From positions 1-64,000 of the forward strand of contig JAGONC010000006.1 in the NCBI GenBank assembly GCA_017993235.1: a DNA stretch of 64,000 nt, read 5' to 3'. The notes beneath the pieces were generated by a model that worked only from the letters and a program-made list of their open reading frames with translations, made no database searches and had not been told where the DNA came from. Source of the DNA: Lentimicrobiaceae bacterium. Lineage in GTDB: Bacteria > Bacteroidota > Bacteroidia > Bacteroidales > JAGONC01. Below are positions 42,822 to 52,090 of this stretch, one piece after another. Every line of letters starts with the position of its first letter. The first letter of the stretch is position 1. The position numbers and the translations under genes were made by a program.

Positions 42822-45268
42822 TAAATCTTCCATTCGAGGATGCCTGCTGAGAAATCCTTCTGCAATTGCGCTTCCAGCCTGAGAGCCTGCGTGGTGACCG
42901 GATCAAAGGATACGGTAACATACCTGTCCTCTTCCTGACTATACGGGTCCCTGTTGATGACCGAAATCCATTCAGAATCTTTTTGGTATAAAATCCTCCA
43001 TTCTGCGGGTGGCCGGCAAACATAATCGTAATGGTCAAACACCAGCCAGTACACCTGCACTTTCGAAACAGTGGAGGGTTTCTCAAAATCATATTGCACC
43101 CATTCGGTGGTTCCCTTTTTCAGCCACCAGTAAAAAAAATACTTGTCCGTATCCCTGCTGCTGACCGGTTCAAACTGGTCATTAAGGCCCGGAGCCCAGT
43201 CTGTGGAAGCAGTGGCCATGGCTTTGGAAGCGATGGTCGGTGCAGGCTTCTGGATGGCTGTTTCAGCATTTACCGGTATCCAGACCAGCATCGGGCTCTT
43301 TCCACGGTTGTTCCAGCAGGGGTAAGGGATGGCGGTGAGGGGGATATTTGTGGTTATTAGGTTGTTATTAGTTGTTATTAAGTTGTCATTCGTGGTCATT
43401 GGATGATTATTAAGGGGGGAAAGAAATTTTCCGGTCATTTCCAGGATCATGACTCCTCCAAGGAGGTCTTTTCTGTACGTCGCGATAATTTGTCCGGTAT
43501 CCGGCAGAAAAACGGAAAACAGATCATCAGCTGTCTGATCTTTTACTTCGAGGCAGTACATGATCGGGCCGCGCTGCAATGCCACCTTGTTGCGGTCGTT
43601 GATGACAGCATCGTTTGCTTTGATCCTCCTGACGGGCATCGGCAGTGCAATTTCCACCTGGTCGCCCTGTTTCCAGTGCCGGTGAAGGATAGCATATCCT
43701 CTATCCAGCCGATAATCGGACAGCTTGCCGTTGATCCGGATATCCATACTGATTTCGTTACTATCCGTAAAAGCATACAGGTCGGAAGGAACCGCTTCAT
43801 TTCTTGCCCAGCCAGGGATGCGGATGCAAAGATCAAATGTTGATGAGGCGAGTTCATCCAGTGTCAGTGCCACCTGTCCATCCCAGGGATACGTAGTTTG
43901 CTGATTGATCTTCAGCTCTTTACCATGAAATGGGATGGTAGCATCGCTACCTGCAAACAGGTTGACATACACACGCGCATCGTCAGCAGCATACTGGTAT
44001 CCTGATACCGAAGCCATAAAACGGGTGATGTTCCCGGGGCAGCAGGCACATCCGAACCATGGCTGTCGCTCACAGGAACCGTCATCTTCCAGCAGGTTGT
44101 CATAAAAGAATCGGTCGCCACTGATGGAAACGCCCGAAAGCAACGCGTTATAAAGTGTTTTTTCAAGGATATCGATGTATTTTGAGTCTCCTGTCATCTG
44201 GAACATACGCTGATTCCAGTAAACATTGGCGATCGAGGCACAGGTTTCGCAGTAAGCGGTCATGTTGGGCAGTTCGTAATTCTCGCCGAATCCTTCCCCC
44301 ATGCCTCTTGCACCGATACCTCCGGTGACATACAATTTTTTGGAAACTACATTATTCCATACCCTTTCCGCCGCAAGCATATACTCCTGGTCTCCGGTGA
44401 TGGCAGCCACGTCCGTCACGCCGGAATAGAGATAGCCAAATCGCACGGCATGGCCCACGGCTTCATCCTGCTGCTTGATGGGCTTATGATCCTGGCTGTA
44501 TTGGCTCAGCGGATGTCCGTCCGTGCCGACGCCTGTTTCGTCAAGGAAGTATTTTGCCAGGTCAAGGTACTTCTGTTCCCCGGTTACCCGGTAGAGTTTC
44601 ACCAGTGCCATTTCGACAATGGGGTGTCCGGATGGGCAATGTTTCTGTGTGGAATCGGGGCCAAACACCGTACAGATCAGGTTGGCATTCTTTAATGCTA
44701 TGTCAAGCAGCGATCTTTTCCCCGTAGCCATATAATGGGCAACAGCGGCTTCGTAGAGATGTCCGCAGTTGTACAGTTCATGGCTGTTCAGCCTTTCCCA
44801 GCGCTCCCTGCCCATCCATCGGTCAAGCCGACTGCACTGGTTGGTCCGGCAGGTGTAGAGGTATCCGTCATCCTCCTGGGCATGGCCGATGAGGTAGATC
44901 AGGCTGTCGACATACCGGTCAAGACCAGGATCGTATTCCACTGCCAGGGAATACGACGCCCCTTCGATGATCTTGTACACATCGGTGTCATCAAAGGGAA
45001 AGTCTCCTTTGTGTTCACCCTGTATCAATCCGCCGGCCAGGGCAAAATTACCGATCCGGCCGGTGATCTCCGACTGTTGAAATGCGTAAGGAATGGACAC
45101 AAGCCGGTTGGTGTCGACCCTGGGTTTCCAGAAGGCATCGGTCATCTTTACCTGCGTGAAAGGAACCGCCCGGATCGGGTAATCTTTTTTTGCTTCTGTC
45201 TTTTCAGGGTTTTGCTGACAGGAGATCAGTAATGAAAGGATAAGTACAGTGTGAATTATATTTTTCAT
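42818..45268 (-). CDS. GH127-family beta-L-arabinofuranosidase-like lipoprotein with C-terminal discoidin-like domain
   Basis: 816 aa. Lipoprotein signal ending LISC (Cys 17). Residues 30-650 form the GH127 (DUF1680) (alpha/alpha)6 barrel and beta domain: DVYKIIEGASYSL, SHELYNCGHLYEAAVAHY, YCETCASIA and FGCACCPGNITR. The last two supply Glu and the Cys residues that hold zinc and act as nucleophile in the studied HypBA1. Residues 690-816 look like an F5/8 type C binding module (WVQYDFEKPSTVSKVQVYW, LRLEAQL). Residues about 620-645 contain an Asn/Thr-rich insertion coded by 7-bp-paced DNA. It hydrolyses beta-L-arabinofuranosides in studied members; substrate here unproven. Followed upstream by a second GH127 gene. 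Confidence 0.92.
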   Translation of the reverse strand: MKNIIHTVLILSLLISCQQNPEKTEAKKDYPIRAVPFTQVKMTDAFWKPRVDTNRLVSIPYAFQQSEITGRIGNFALAGGLIQGEHKGDFPFDDTDVYKIIEGASYSLAVEYDPGLDRYVDSLIYLIGHAQEDDGYLYTCRTNQCSRLDRWMGRERWERLNSHELYNCGHLYEAAVAHYMATGKRSLLDIALKNANLICTVFGPDSTQKHCPSGHPIVEMALVKLYRVTGEQKYLDLAKYFLDETGVGTDGHPLSQYSQDHKPIKQQDEAVGHAVRFGYLYSGVTDVAAITGDQEYMLAAERVWNNVVSKKLYVTGGIGARGMGEGFGENYELPNMTAYCETCASIANVYWNQRMFQMTGDSKYIDILEKTLYNALLSGVSISGDRFFYDNLLEDDGSCERQPWFGCACCPGNITRFMASVSGYQYAADDARVYVNLFAGSDATIPFHGKELKINQQTTYPWDGQVALTLDELASSTFDLCIRIPGWARNEAVPSDLYAFTDSNEISMDIRINGKLSDYRLDRGYAILHRHWKQGDQVEIALPMPVRRIKANDAVINDRNKVALQRGPIMYCLEVKDQTADDLFSVFLPDTGQIIATYRKDLLGGVMILEMTGKFLSPLNNHPMTTNDNLITTNNNLITTNIPLTAIPYPCWNNRGKSPMLVWIPVNAETAIQKPAPTIASKAMATASTDWAPGLNDQFEPVSSRDTDKYFFYWWLKKGTTEWVQYDFEKPSTVSKVQVYWLVFDHYDYVCRPPAEWRILYQKDSEWISVINRDPYSQEEDRYVTVSFDPVTTQALRLEAQLQKDFSAGILEWKIY
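43344..43412. repeat. Heptamer-paced repeat inside the GH127 coding sequence
   Basis: Seven-base units TGGTTAT, TAGGTTG, TTATTAG, TTGTTAT, TAAGTTG, TCATTCG, TGGTCAT run in frame and encode an Asn/Thr-rich stretch (TTNDNLITTNNNLITTN). The paralog encoded next to it is about 12 residues shorter here. Confidence 0.75.
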
Positions 45269-45274
45269 GAGATC

Positions 45275-47230
45275 CTATTTTATCATATCTCCATTAACCT
45301 TCAGCCAGACAGCCATTTCCCCAGGTCCGCGGTTAGCCCAGTAGCAATAGGGGACGGCGGTGAGGGTGACGTTAGTCATTTGATTGTCGGCTATTTGAGG
45401 GAGGGATTTGGCATTCATTTCCAGGACCATGATCCCCCCAAGTAAGTCTTCACGGTAGCGTGAGGTTAAATTAACAGTATCCTGCAGATAATAAGTGAAC
45501 GCTTTTCCATCGGGCTGGTCTTTTCCTTCCAGGCAATAGACCAGTGGCCCGCGCTGCAGGGCGATCATCCCACGATCGGCCTCCACCTTATCATGTGCTA
45601 CGATCTTCCTTACTGGCATAGGCAGGCTTAATTCCACCTTATCTCCTTTCTTCCATTTACGGTTGATCGTTAAAAATCCATTTTGAACCATCCCTTCGGT
45701 TGCTTTTCCATTGACCAGGAGTCGTACCTGCTGATCATCCTGATGATCGAAACGATACAGATCACCTGGTACGGGCTCATTCCGGGCCCACCCGGGAATC
45801 CGGAGTGACAGCGTAAACTTCCGGGATTTTTGGGGCTCCAGCGTCATGGCAACATCACCATTCCAGGGATACTGACTTTCCTGCCTGATATTGATTTCAT
45901 TGTTATCAATTTCGATGGTTGCCTGACTAGTCACATACAGGTTCACAAAGATCTCATTCTCGCGGTAGCTGTAAATATACCCCGGCATGGAAGGTAAAAA
46001 ACGGCAGATGTTGGAAGGACAGCAGGCGCATCCGAACCACGGTCGCCGATGGTGCCGGCCATCGGATGCCAGCGGGTTTGGATAAAAGAACAAGTCGCCG
46101 CTCAGCGCCACACCATCCGCGGCTGCATTGTACAGGGTACGCTCCATCACGTCCAAGTACTTTGCTTCCCCCTTCATCAGGAAAAGCCGGTGATTCCAGA
46201 ACACCATGGCGATGGAGGCGCAGGTCTCGCAATAGGCCTCCATATTCGGCAGGTAATAATCCTCTCCAAATCCCTCATTATAGCCTGCCTGCCCAATGCC
46301 TCCCGTTATGTAGTATTTTTTGGAAACCACATTTTCCCAGATTTTGCTGATAGCCTCCACATAGGCCTGATCACCGGTCAGTGCGGCCACATCCGCCATG
46401 GCCGAGTACATGTAGCACGCCCTGACTGCATGGCCTACCGCTTCGTTCTGGTCAACCACCTTCTGATGTGCCTGGCAGTATTCTTCACCGCCGGGTCCCC
46501 GAACGTCCAGGAAGAATTTTGCCAGGTCAAGATAACGCTGGTCGCCTGTTACGCGATAGAGTTTGACCAGGCCGATCTCGATCTCCTGGTGACCCGTGTA
46601 TTCCTCCACTTTACCCCAGCCAAAATCATGAGCGATGAGTTCAGCATTTTTAAGTGCCACATCCAGGAGCGACCGTTTGCCCGTTGCCATGAAATGGGCC
46701 ACCGCTGCTTCATACAGGTGCCCCACATTGTACAGTTCATGACTGAGTTCATGTTCCAGTTCCCATCTTTTCTTCCCAGCCCACGGATGCGCACTGTCGG
46801 GATTGATCGTGCGATTTGTGTAGAGGTAGCCGTCTTCCTCCTGGGCAGCAGCGATCTTCGTGATCAATGTGTCCAGGTATTGGTCCAGTGCAGGATCATA
46901 GTTGACATGAAGGGCATAGGAAGCGCCTTCGATGATCTTGTACACATCGGAATCGTCGAACGGATATTCCGTGCAAAAACTCCCCTCTTCCATTCCGGCA
47001 GCAATCTCGAAATTTTTAACGCGGCCCGTGGTTTCGCAATGTTTGAATGCGATGGGTATGGTGACCTCACTGTTCATCCTGATCCTCGGCGCCCAGAAAT
47101 TGTCGCTGACGCTGACCTGAGTAAACGGGACAGGAAGAATGGGGTAATCGTTGAGGTGGTTTTCCTTTGGGGCACAGGATAGAATAAAAAGAACCGGCAG
47201 AATTAATAGGGTCTTTCGTTTGTAATTCAT
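45275..47230 (-). CDS. GH127-family beta-L-arabinofuranosidase-like lipoprotein
   Basis: 651 aa. Lipoprotein signal MNYKRKTLLILPVLFILSC (Cys 19). The GH127 motifs match the neighbour: DVYKIIEGASYAL, SHELYNVGHLYEAAVAHF, AYCETCASIAMVFWNHRL and WFGCACCPSNICRF, so it has the zinc-site Glu and Cys set. It lacks the C-terminal binding module and ends after the beta domain, at KVNGDMIK. The pair may differ in accessory binding. It is the middle of a minus-strand group GH2 - GH127 - GH127, with only 6 bases to the next gene. ATG at 47230 is chosen because the in-frame ATG at 47236 lies in the heptamer repeat. Confidence 0.92.
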   Translation of the reverse strand: MNYKRKTLLILPVLFILSCAPKENHLNDYPILPVPFTQVSVSDNFWAPRIRMNSEVTIPIAFKHCETTGRVKNFEIAAGMEEGSFCTEYPFDDSDVYKIIEGASYALHVNYDPALDQYLDTLITKIAAAQEEDGYLYTNRTINPDSAHPWAGKKRWELEHELSHELYNVGHLYEAAVAHFMATGKRSLLDVALKNAELIAHDFGWGKVEEYTGHQEIEIGLVKLYRVTGDQRYLDLAKFFLDVRGPGGEEYCQAHQKVVDQNEAVGHAVRACYMYSAMADVAALTGDQAYVEAISKIWENVVSKKYYITGGIGQAGYNEGFGEDYYLPNMEAYCETCASIAMVFWNHRLFLMKGEAKYLDVMERTLYNAAADGVALSGDLFFYPNPLASDGRHHRRPWFGCACCPSNICRFLPSMPGYIYSYRENEIFVNLYVTSQATIEIDNNEINIRQESQYPWNGDVAMTLEPQKSRKFTLSLRIPGWARNEPVPGDLYRFDHQDDQQVRLLVNGKATEGMVQNGFLTINRKWKKGDKVELSLPMPVRKIVAHDKVEADRGMIALQRGPLVYCLEGKDQPDGKAFTYYLQDTVNLTSRYREDLLGGIMVLEMNAKSLPQIADNQMTNVTLTAVPYCYWANRGPGEMAVWLKVNGDMIK

Positions 47231-47233
47231 GGT

Positions 47234-47335
47234 CATTCGTTGTTCAATTGTTAAATTGTCAAACAGTTAAATTGTCAAATTGTTATACTGCTGACTGCTG
47301 ACTGTTGACTGCTGACTGCTGACTGGCTACCGGCT
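47234..47335. repeat. Heptamer-paced repeat between GH2 and GH127 genes
   Basis: Left part: AT-rich units (TTAAATT, GTCAAAC, AGTTAAA, TTGTCAA). Right part, 47287-47328: ACTGCTG x2, ACTGTTG, ACTGCTG x2, ACTGGCT. The right part is the same heptamer as at 3721-3744. Confidence 0.85.
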
Positions 47336-49097
47336 ACCGGAACCGCACAATCCCTTTCACCACCGCTGTATCCATCTTCACGACTGCGCGATCATAGGTC
47401 ATCAAACCGTTGCATTCGGTTTCCACGTCGGTGGTCTGGGTGTAGACCGCTGCACTCATGCCACGTTCTTTAAAGACCTTCACTGAATCATAAAATTCAG
47501 CAAAACGAATCCTCAGTGAATCCCGATCTGTGATCTGCTGGTATCCCCAGTTTTCTTTCTGCCAGGAATGATCCTCAACATAAAATCCGAGTCCCCCGAA
47601 TTCTCCGAGCACAGAGGCCCTATTTTCCTCCAGGGCAGGCATCCGGGGCTCGGGATAATGATGGATGTCGAAAATATCACCCACGCCCCTGTCCTGCCAA
47701 CCGCTGGCATTGTTGACAAGGCGGGTGGAATCCAGGGACTGGATCAGCTCAACCACCCTGTCGGTCTCGTACTGCCCCCAGCCCTCATTGAAGGGCACCC
47801 ACATGATGATGCTGGGATGGTTGATCAGGTGCATGATCATCCGGGTGAGTTCCAGTTCAAACTGGGTTCGTTCGGCTTCCGGGCGGATCAGGTCGGAGTC
47901 TCCCGGAGGGACATAGCCCCTGGAACTGGGCATATCCTGCCACACCAGCATGCCCAGCTGATCGCACCAGTAATAGAACCGCCGGTTCTCCACCTTGACA
48001 TGTTTGCGAAGCATGTTGAATCCCATGGCTCTGGTCATTTGCAGGTCGTACTTCATGGCCTCTTCCGTGGGGGGAGTATATATCCCGTCGGGCCAGAAAC
48101 CCTGGTCTAATGGACCATTCTGAAAAAGCGGTTCATGATTGAGGAATATGCGTGTAAATCCCTGTTCATCCTTCCCCAGGGTGACTTTTCGAAGGCCGGC
48201 ATAGGTTGTGATCTCGTCCATGATCCGATCCTCCCTGGAAACCTGCAGCCCGATGGTATAAAGGAACGGATCGTCCGGCTGCCATAACCGTGCATCCTTG
48301 ATGCTGACCTCAATCCATTTTCCCGGATTACCTGACACCCTGACGGAGTCTCCGATATCGAGGTGGATGATGTCCGAAGGCAGGGATCCAGCAATGTCGG
48401 GCAGGATCCGTATCCTTGAAGAGTCGATGTCGGTCACGATCTGCAGTTCCGTGAAATAGGGATCGGATACCGGTTCTATCCAGACCGTCTGCCAGATACC
48501 GGTGGTGGAGGTGTAAAAGATCCCTTTCGGATCATTCACCTGTTTGCCGCGGGGCTGATATCCGTCATTCGTTGGGTCCCCGACAGCGACCAGGATCTCA
48601 TTTTTTACACCGGGACGCACATGCTCCGTAATATCAAATGTAAAGGGATCATACCCGCCCCGGTGTTCACCGACGGGGTGACCGTTCAGCCAGGCTTTGG
48701 TCTCCCAGTCGGAAGCCTCGAAATGCAGGAGGATCCTGCGGCCTTTCCAGTAGGGAGAGATCCGGAATTCGCGCTTATACCATACCTGGTTGCCGGTACC
48801 GACTTTTTGCCCGATGCCCGAAAGAGCAGATTCAACAGGAAAAGGGACCAGGATCTTTTGGGAGAATTGTGCTGGTATGCTGTCTTGGGGAGTGATGGCA
48901 AAGTCCCAGAGCCCATTGAGGTTCTGCCATTCGTGCCTGACCATCTGCGGCCGGGGGTACTCCTGCCAGGCATTTTCAGGGGTTACGTCAGCCGCCCACC
49001 GGGTTTTTAGCGGTGAAGGCGCCATCTGCCACGGCGAAGGGGCTTCGCGGCAGGAAACGAGGAGTAACAAGGTAAAAAACAGATATTTGGTTTTCAT
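47334..49097 (-). CDS. GH2-family glycosidase, lipoprotein
   Basis: 587 aa. Lipoprotein signal ending LLVSC (Cys 16). Order: jelly-roll sugar-binding domain (about 50-200, LLHFEASDWETKAWLNGHPVG), Ig-like domain (200-305) and a TIM barrel (310-587). Catalytic residues: acid/base Glu of PFNEGWGQ and nucleophile Glu of VLGEFGGLG. Members cleave beta-galactosides, glucuronides, mannosides or arabinosides; the subtype cannot be told. It is shorter than typical GH2 enzymes. It is first in the minus-strand order before the two GH127 genes, possibly one operon, with a 97-base repeat spacer between. Confidence 0.9.
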   Translation of the reverse strand: MKTKYLFFTLLLLVSCREAPSPWQMAPSPLKTRWAADVTPENAWQEYPRPQMVRHEWQNLNGLWDFAITPQDSIPAQFSQKILVPFPVESALSGIGQKVGTGNQVWYKREFRISPYWKGRRILLHFEASDWETKAWLNGHPVGEHRGGYDPFTFDITEHVRPGVKNEILVAVGDPTNDGYQPRGKQVNDPKGIFYTSTTGIWQTVWIEPVSDPYFTELQIVTDIDSSRIRILPDIAGSLPSDIIHLDIGDSVRVSGNPGKWIEVSIKDARLWQPDDPFLYTIGLQVSREDRIMDEITTYAGLRKVTLGKDEQGFTRIFLNHEPLFQNGPLDQGFWPDGIYTPPTEEAMKYDLQMTRAMGFNMLRKHVKVENRRFYYWCDQLGMLVWQDMPSSRGYVPPGDSDLIRPEAERTQFELELTRMIMHLINHPSIIMWVPFNEGWGQYETDRVVELIQSLDSTRLVNNASGWQDRGVGDIFDIHHYPEPRMPALEENRASVLGEFGGLGFYVEDHSWQKENWGYQQITDRDSLRIRFAEFYDSVKVFKERGMSAAVYTQTTDVETECNGLMTYDRAVVKMDTAVVKGIVRFR

Positions 49098-49118
49098 ATT
49101 GTTATAGGATATAATGCA

Positions 49119-51035
49119 TTATAAGCCAGTAGCGAATAAAAAGAAATTGTTGTCCTTCTCTGCATCCGGTATCTCCTTATTCCCCAGTTCTATCGACTGC
49201 AGGCTGAGTGACGATCGGAAAGATAGATCATATACCTCATTCCCGTTCTTCCATATTCCAGCATCCTGATGAAAGATCTTCTCTGACCCATCTGAAAACC
49301 GGGTCCTTACCTTCACAGGCACCGGATAATGACCTATCTTTTTTATTCTGACAATATATTGATCTTCATTTTGTTTCACTTCCTCTATCCCCAGATCCGG
49401 GTATCCGAATTCAAAGAACCATGGCTGGTATAACCAGCTGAGATCCTCTCCCGAAATTTCATTGAAAGTATAAAAGAAATCATACGGCGTGGGATGTTTG
49501 CCCTGCCAGCGTGTCATATACGCATGCAGCGCATCCATAAACCTTTTTTCTCCCAGGTAATCCCTCAGGATCAGGTAGAAGAAGGCTGCCTTGGTATAGG
49601 AGTTATTCCAGTAAGGAACATTGCGGATCACATTGGAAATGTTGTACAGGGGCAGGTCAATATCCGATCCAGCCATTTCATTGTAAGTTGAGCCCCACAT
49701 AACGGTCGTTTCATGAACGGTATCGATCACAGAGGTGATCAGGTATTCCCCCATGGTGGCCCATCCTTCATCCATCCAGGCGTATTTGGTCTCATTGATC
49801 CCCATGTAAAAAGGAAAATACGTATGGAATATCTCGTGGACTGTGAGAGAGATCACCTCATGGGGATCGGTCAGCGAGTGGTCGTTCACCATCATGGGGT
49901 ATTCCATTTCGCTCAGGCCGTTGAAGACGGTCATGGAGGGATAGGGAAAAGGAATGGCCGGAAACCTGTACGACATTTGCCCGATGGCTTTGCGGGCGAT
50001 ATCACAAACACCATAATAATCCTTTGAATCCTTATGGTATGCGGCTGCAATCCAGACCCTGCGGCCAGTGCCCGGATCGACCACCAGGCTTGTGGCGTCC
50101 CAGAGGTAATGATTAGAAACTCCGAAGGCTACATCGGTTACGTTATCAGCTTTGAATACCCATGTATGAAATTTTCCCCTGGGAGTGATCCTTTTTGCCA
50201 GATCACCGGTCTGGATGATGGAGATGATCTCCTCTGAATCCTTTGATTTCAGGAACCGCTCCAAATAAGGCTCTGAAAGGACCTCTTCCGGATTTTGCAG
50301 CTCGCCGGTGGCCCAGACCCGATGATCCCCCGGTACGGTGACCGACAGCCGGTAGTTGCCAAAATCGTTGTAAAATTCCTGTTCACCGGTGTACAGTGAC
50401 ATATCCCAGCCATCCACATCATCATAAACGCAAAGATGTGGGTAAAAATAGGCAAAGAACCAGCTGCCCGGATCCACCTGTCCGGTACGAAGATGCGACT
50501 CCTGGTTGATCACATAATTCCAGGATACATCTAAAGTAATTGATTGTAAGGGCATTACAGGTGCAGGAGGCCTAATCATCATCAAGGTATGGTTGATATA
50601 GATCCTATTTTTGGATGGAGTCAGGTCCAGCGTGCTATCATCGATCATTATCCGGCTGATGGTTAATCCCTTGTTTTCATCAGAGGGATTGACATCATAA
50701 TCGCGATGCAATCCGTCTTTATATTGATTGGGATACAGGTGGAAATAGAGGACATGCAGGGTATCGGGGCTGTTATTGAAATAGACGATCTGGGCTTTAC
50801 CCGTCAGTCGGTTGTTTTCGGGATTCAATGTTACATCCAGGATATAATCGGCGTGGTTCTGCCAGTAAGCGGGGCCGGGTTTGCCTGAAAGGATGCGGGT
50901 ACCCTTGTCATAAGTCTGCTTGATATTTTTGGGGAGGTAAAGCTCCTGGGAATAGCTATCTGATGAAGGATGAATAAGGAAAAATGCCAGGCACAGAGTT
51001 GCCAGCAGCACAACATTGAAGTGGAAGTACTTCAT
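49119..51035 (-). CDS. M1-family metallopeptidase (aminopeptidase-like)
   Basis: 638 aa, exported (signal peptide about 1-29, SYSQ). An N-terminal beta-sandwich (DVTLNPENNRLTGKAQIVYFNN) precedes a gluzincin domain with HEIFHTYFPFYMG and MDEGWATMGEYL, i.e. HExxH-x18-E for zinc. It differs from classical aminopeptidase N in that no GAMEN is seen; instead SEMEYPMMV occurs near 280, a substitute typical of this Bacteroidota M1 group. Probably periplasmic or outer-membrane-bound, processing peptides. It starts divergent from the SDR gene. Confidence 0.9.
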   Translation of the reverse strand: MKYFHFNVVLLATLCLAFFLIHPSSDSYSQELYLPKNIKQTYDKGTRILSGKPGPAYWQNHADYILDVTLNPENNRLTGKAQIVYFNNSPDTLHVLYFHLYPNQYKDGLHRDYDVNPSDENKGLTISRIMIDDSTLDLTPSKNRIYINHTLMMIRPPAPVMPLQSITLDVSWNYVINQESHLRTGQVDPGSWFFAYFYPHLCVYDDVDGWDMSLYTGEQEFYNDFGNYRLSVTVPGDHRVWATGELQNPEEVLSEPYLERFLKSKDSEEIISIIQTGDLAKRITPRGKFHTWVFKADNVTDVAFGVSNHYLWDATSLVVDPGTGRRVWIAAAYHKDSKDYYGVCDIARKAIGQMSYRFPAIPFPYPSMTVFNGLSEMEYPMMVNDHSLTDPHEVISLTVHEIFHTYFPFYMGINETKYAWMDEGWATMGEYLITSVIDTVHETTVMWGSTYNEMAGSDIDLPLYNISNVIRNVPYWNNSYTKAAFFYLILRDYLGEKRFMDALHAYMTRWQGKHPTPYDFFYTFNEISGEDLSWLYQPWFFEFGYPDLGIEEVKQNEDQYIVRIKKIGHYPVPVKVRTRFSDGSEKIFHQDAGIWKNGNEVYDLSFRSSLSLQSIELGNKEIPDAEKDNNFFLFATGL

Positions 51036-51146
51036 AAACTCAGCATTTGGATTGAGGTGATAAATTTACAGTTATTTATTGACTTTGCATGATCCATCGA
51101 TCATCGAAAGCTTTTCTTTACCTTCGCGAACCGTAACGGAGCTGTC

Positions 51147-51941
51147 ATGAAGAAAGTTGTTCTGATCACCGGAGCTGCAAACGGTCTGGGGAAAGCTCTG
51201 GCCGGTGAATTTGCCAGGCATGGCTGGATGGTCTTTGCAGCAGATATCGAACCTGTTCCTTCAGTCCAACCTAGTATGATAACGCTGCAAATGGATGTAA
51301 CAGATACAACCTCCATTCATGCAGCATATACTACGGTTGCACAAAATATCAGTTCACTTGATTTACTGATCAATTGTGCCGGTATCTACCAGGCCTACCC
51401 GCTATCCGAGGTTTCCTTTGATGACCTGTTCAGCATTTACTCTATAAACACCTTTGGTGCCTTCCGTGTCATCCGGCAATTTGTGCCACTTTTATTGCCT
51501 GCCAGGGGGCGGATTGTGTCGATCAGTTCTGAGAGTGTGAAATTCCCTTCCCTGTTTCAGCCCTACCAGGCCACCAAGATCGCCCTGGAGGCCATCCACC
51601 GCACCATTGGCCAGGAGCTGTACCTGAAAGGCATTCGAATGTCCCTCATCCGTCCCGGCGCCATCCAGACCGGGATGACCGGAAAGGTTGAACACCTGGT
51701 CAATCCCGTGCAGGATTCAATGTTCGAAAAGGAGTTTGCCCGCTTTACTGTCCTGGCACCTCGCTTCAGAGGCAGGTTGCTATCCCCCGAAAAGGTGGCC
51801 GCTAAAATTTACAAAAAGGTTACCCGCCCTTATTTGCGACCGGTATACCGGATCAATAACAATCCATTGCTTTCATTGATGGCGGTTGTGCCTGAAAGAT
51901 GGATGATGCGGATAATGAAATTGATGCTATCCTGGCATTAA
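51147..51941 (+). CDS. Short-chain dehydrogenase/reductase
   Basis: 264 aa. Rossmann fold with NAD(P)-binding TGAANGLGKALA, Asp 35 in VFAADI (NAD preference), NCAGIY for NNAG, the catalytic Ser at SISSES and YQATK for YxxxK. Substrate unknown; the C-terminal 50 residues are basic and hydrophobic, as in SDRs that act on lipids or fatty acids. Followed by a 7-bp-paced palindrome and the convergent histone-deacetylase-like gene. Confidence 0.88.
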   Translation: MKKVVLITGAANGLGKALAGEFARHGWMVFAADIEPVPSVQPSMITLQMDVTDTTSIHAAYTTVAQNISSLDLLINCAGIYQAYPLSEVSFDDLFSIYSINTFGAFRVIRQFVPLLLPARGRIVSISSESVKFPSLFQPYQATKIALEAIHRTIGQELYLKGIRMSLIRPGAIQTGMTGKVEHLVNPVQDSMFEKEFARFTVLAPRFRGRLLSPEKVAAKIYKKVTRPYLRPVYRINNNPLLSLMAVVPERWMMRIMKLMLSWH

Positions 51942-52070
51942 AAATCCCAAATCCCAGGATCCAAATTCCAAATAAATTTCAAGATCCAAATCACATACGG
52001 ATAACGTATGGAATTTGAATTTTGGGATTTGTTTGGAATTTGGTACCTGGAATTTGGAACTTGTCAAGTA
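51942..52070. repeat. Palindromic heptamer-paced repeat between convergent genes
   Basis: Left half is A/C-rich (AAATCCC, AAATTCC), right half the reverse (GGGATTT, GGAATTT), with the core CATACG-GATAA-CGTATG at 51994-52010. It can fold as a long imperfect hairpin and may end transcription from both sides. Confidence 0.75.
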
Positions 52071-52090
52071 TCTGCCAGGGATTTAGAATC

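Noticed and set aside
46049..47182. 377-codon frame antisense to GH127
   Set aside because: It mirrors the GH127 codon pattern and lacks homology-like motifs.
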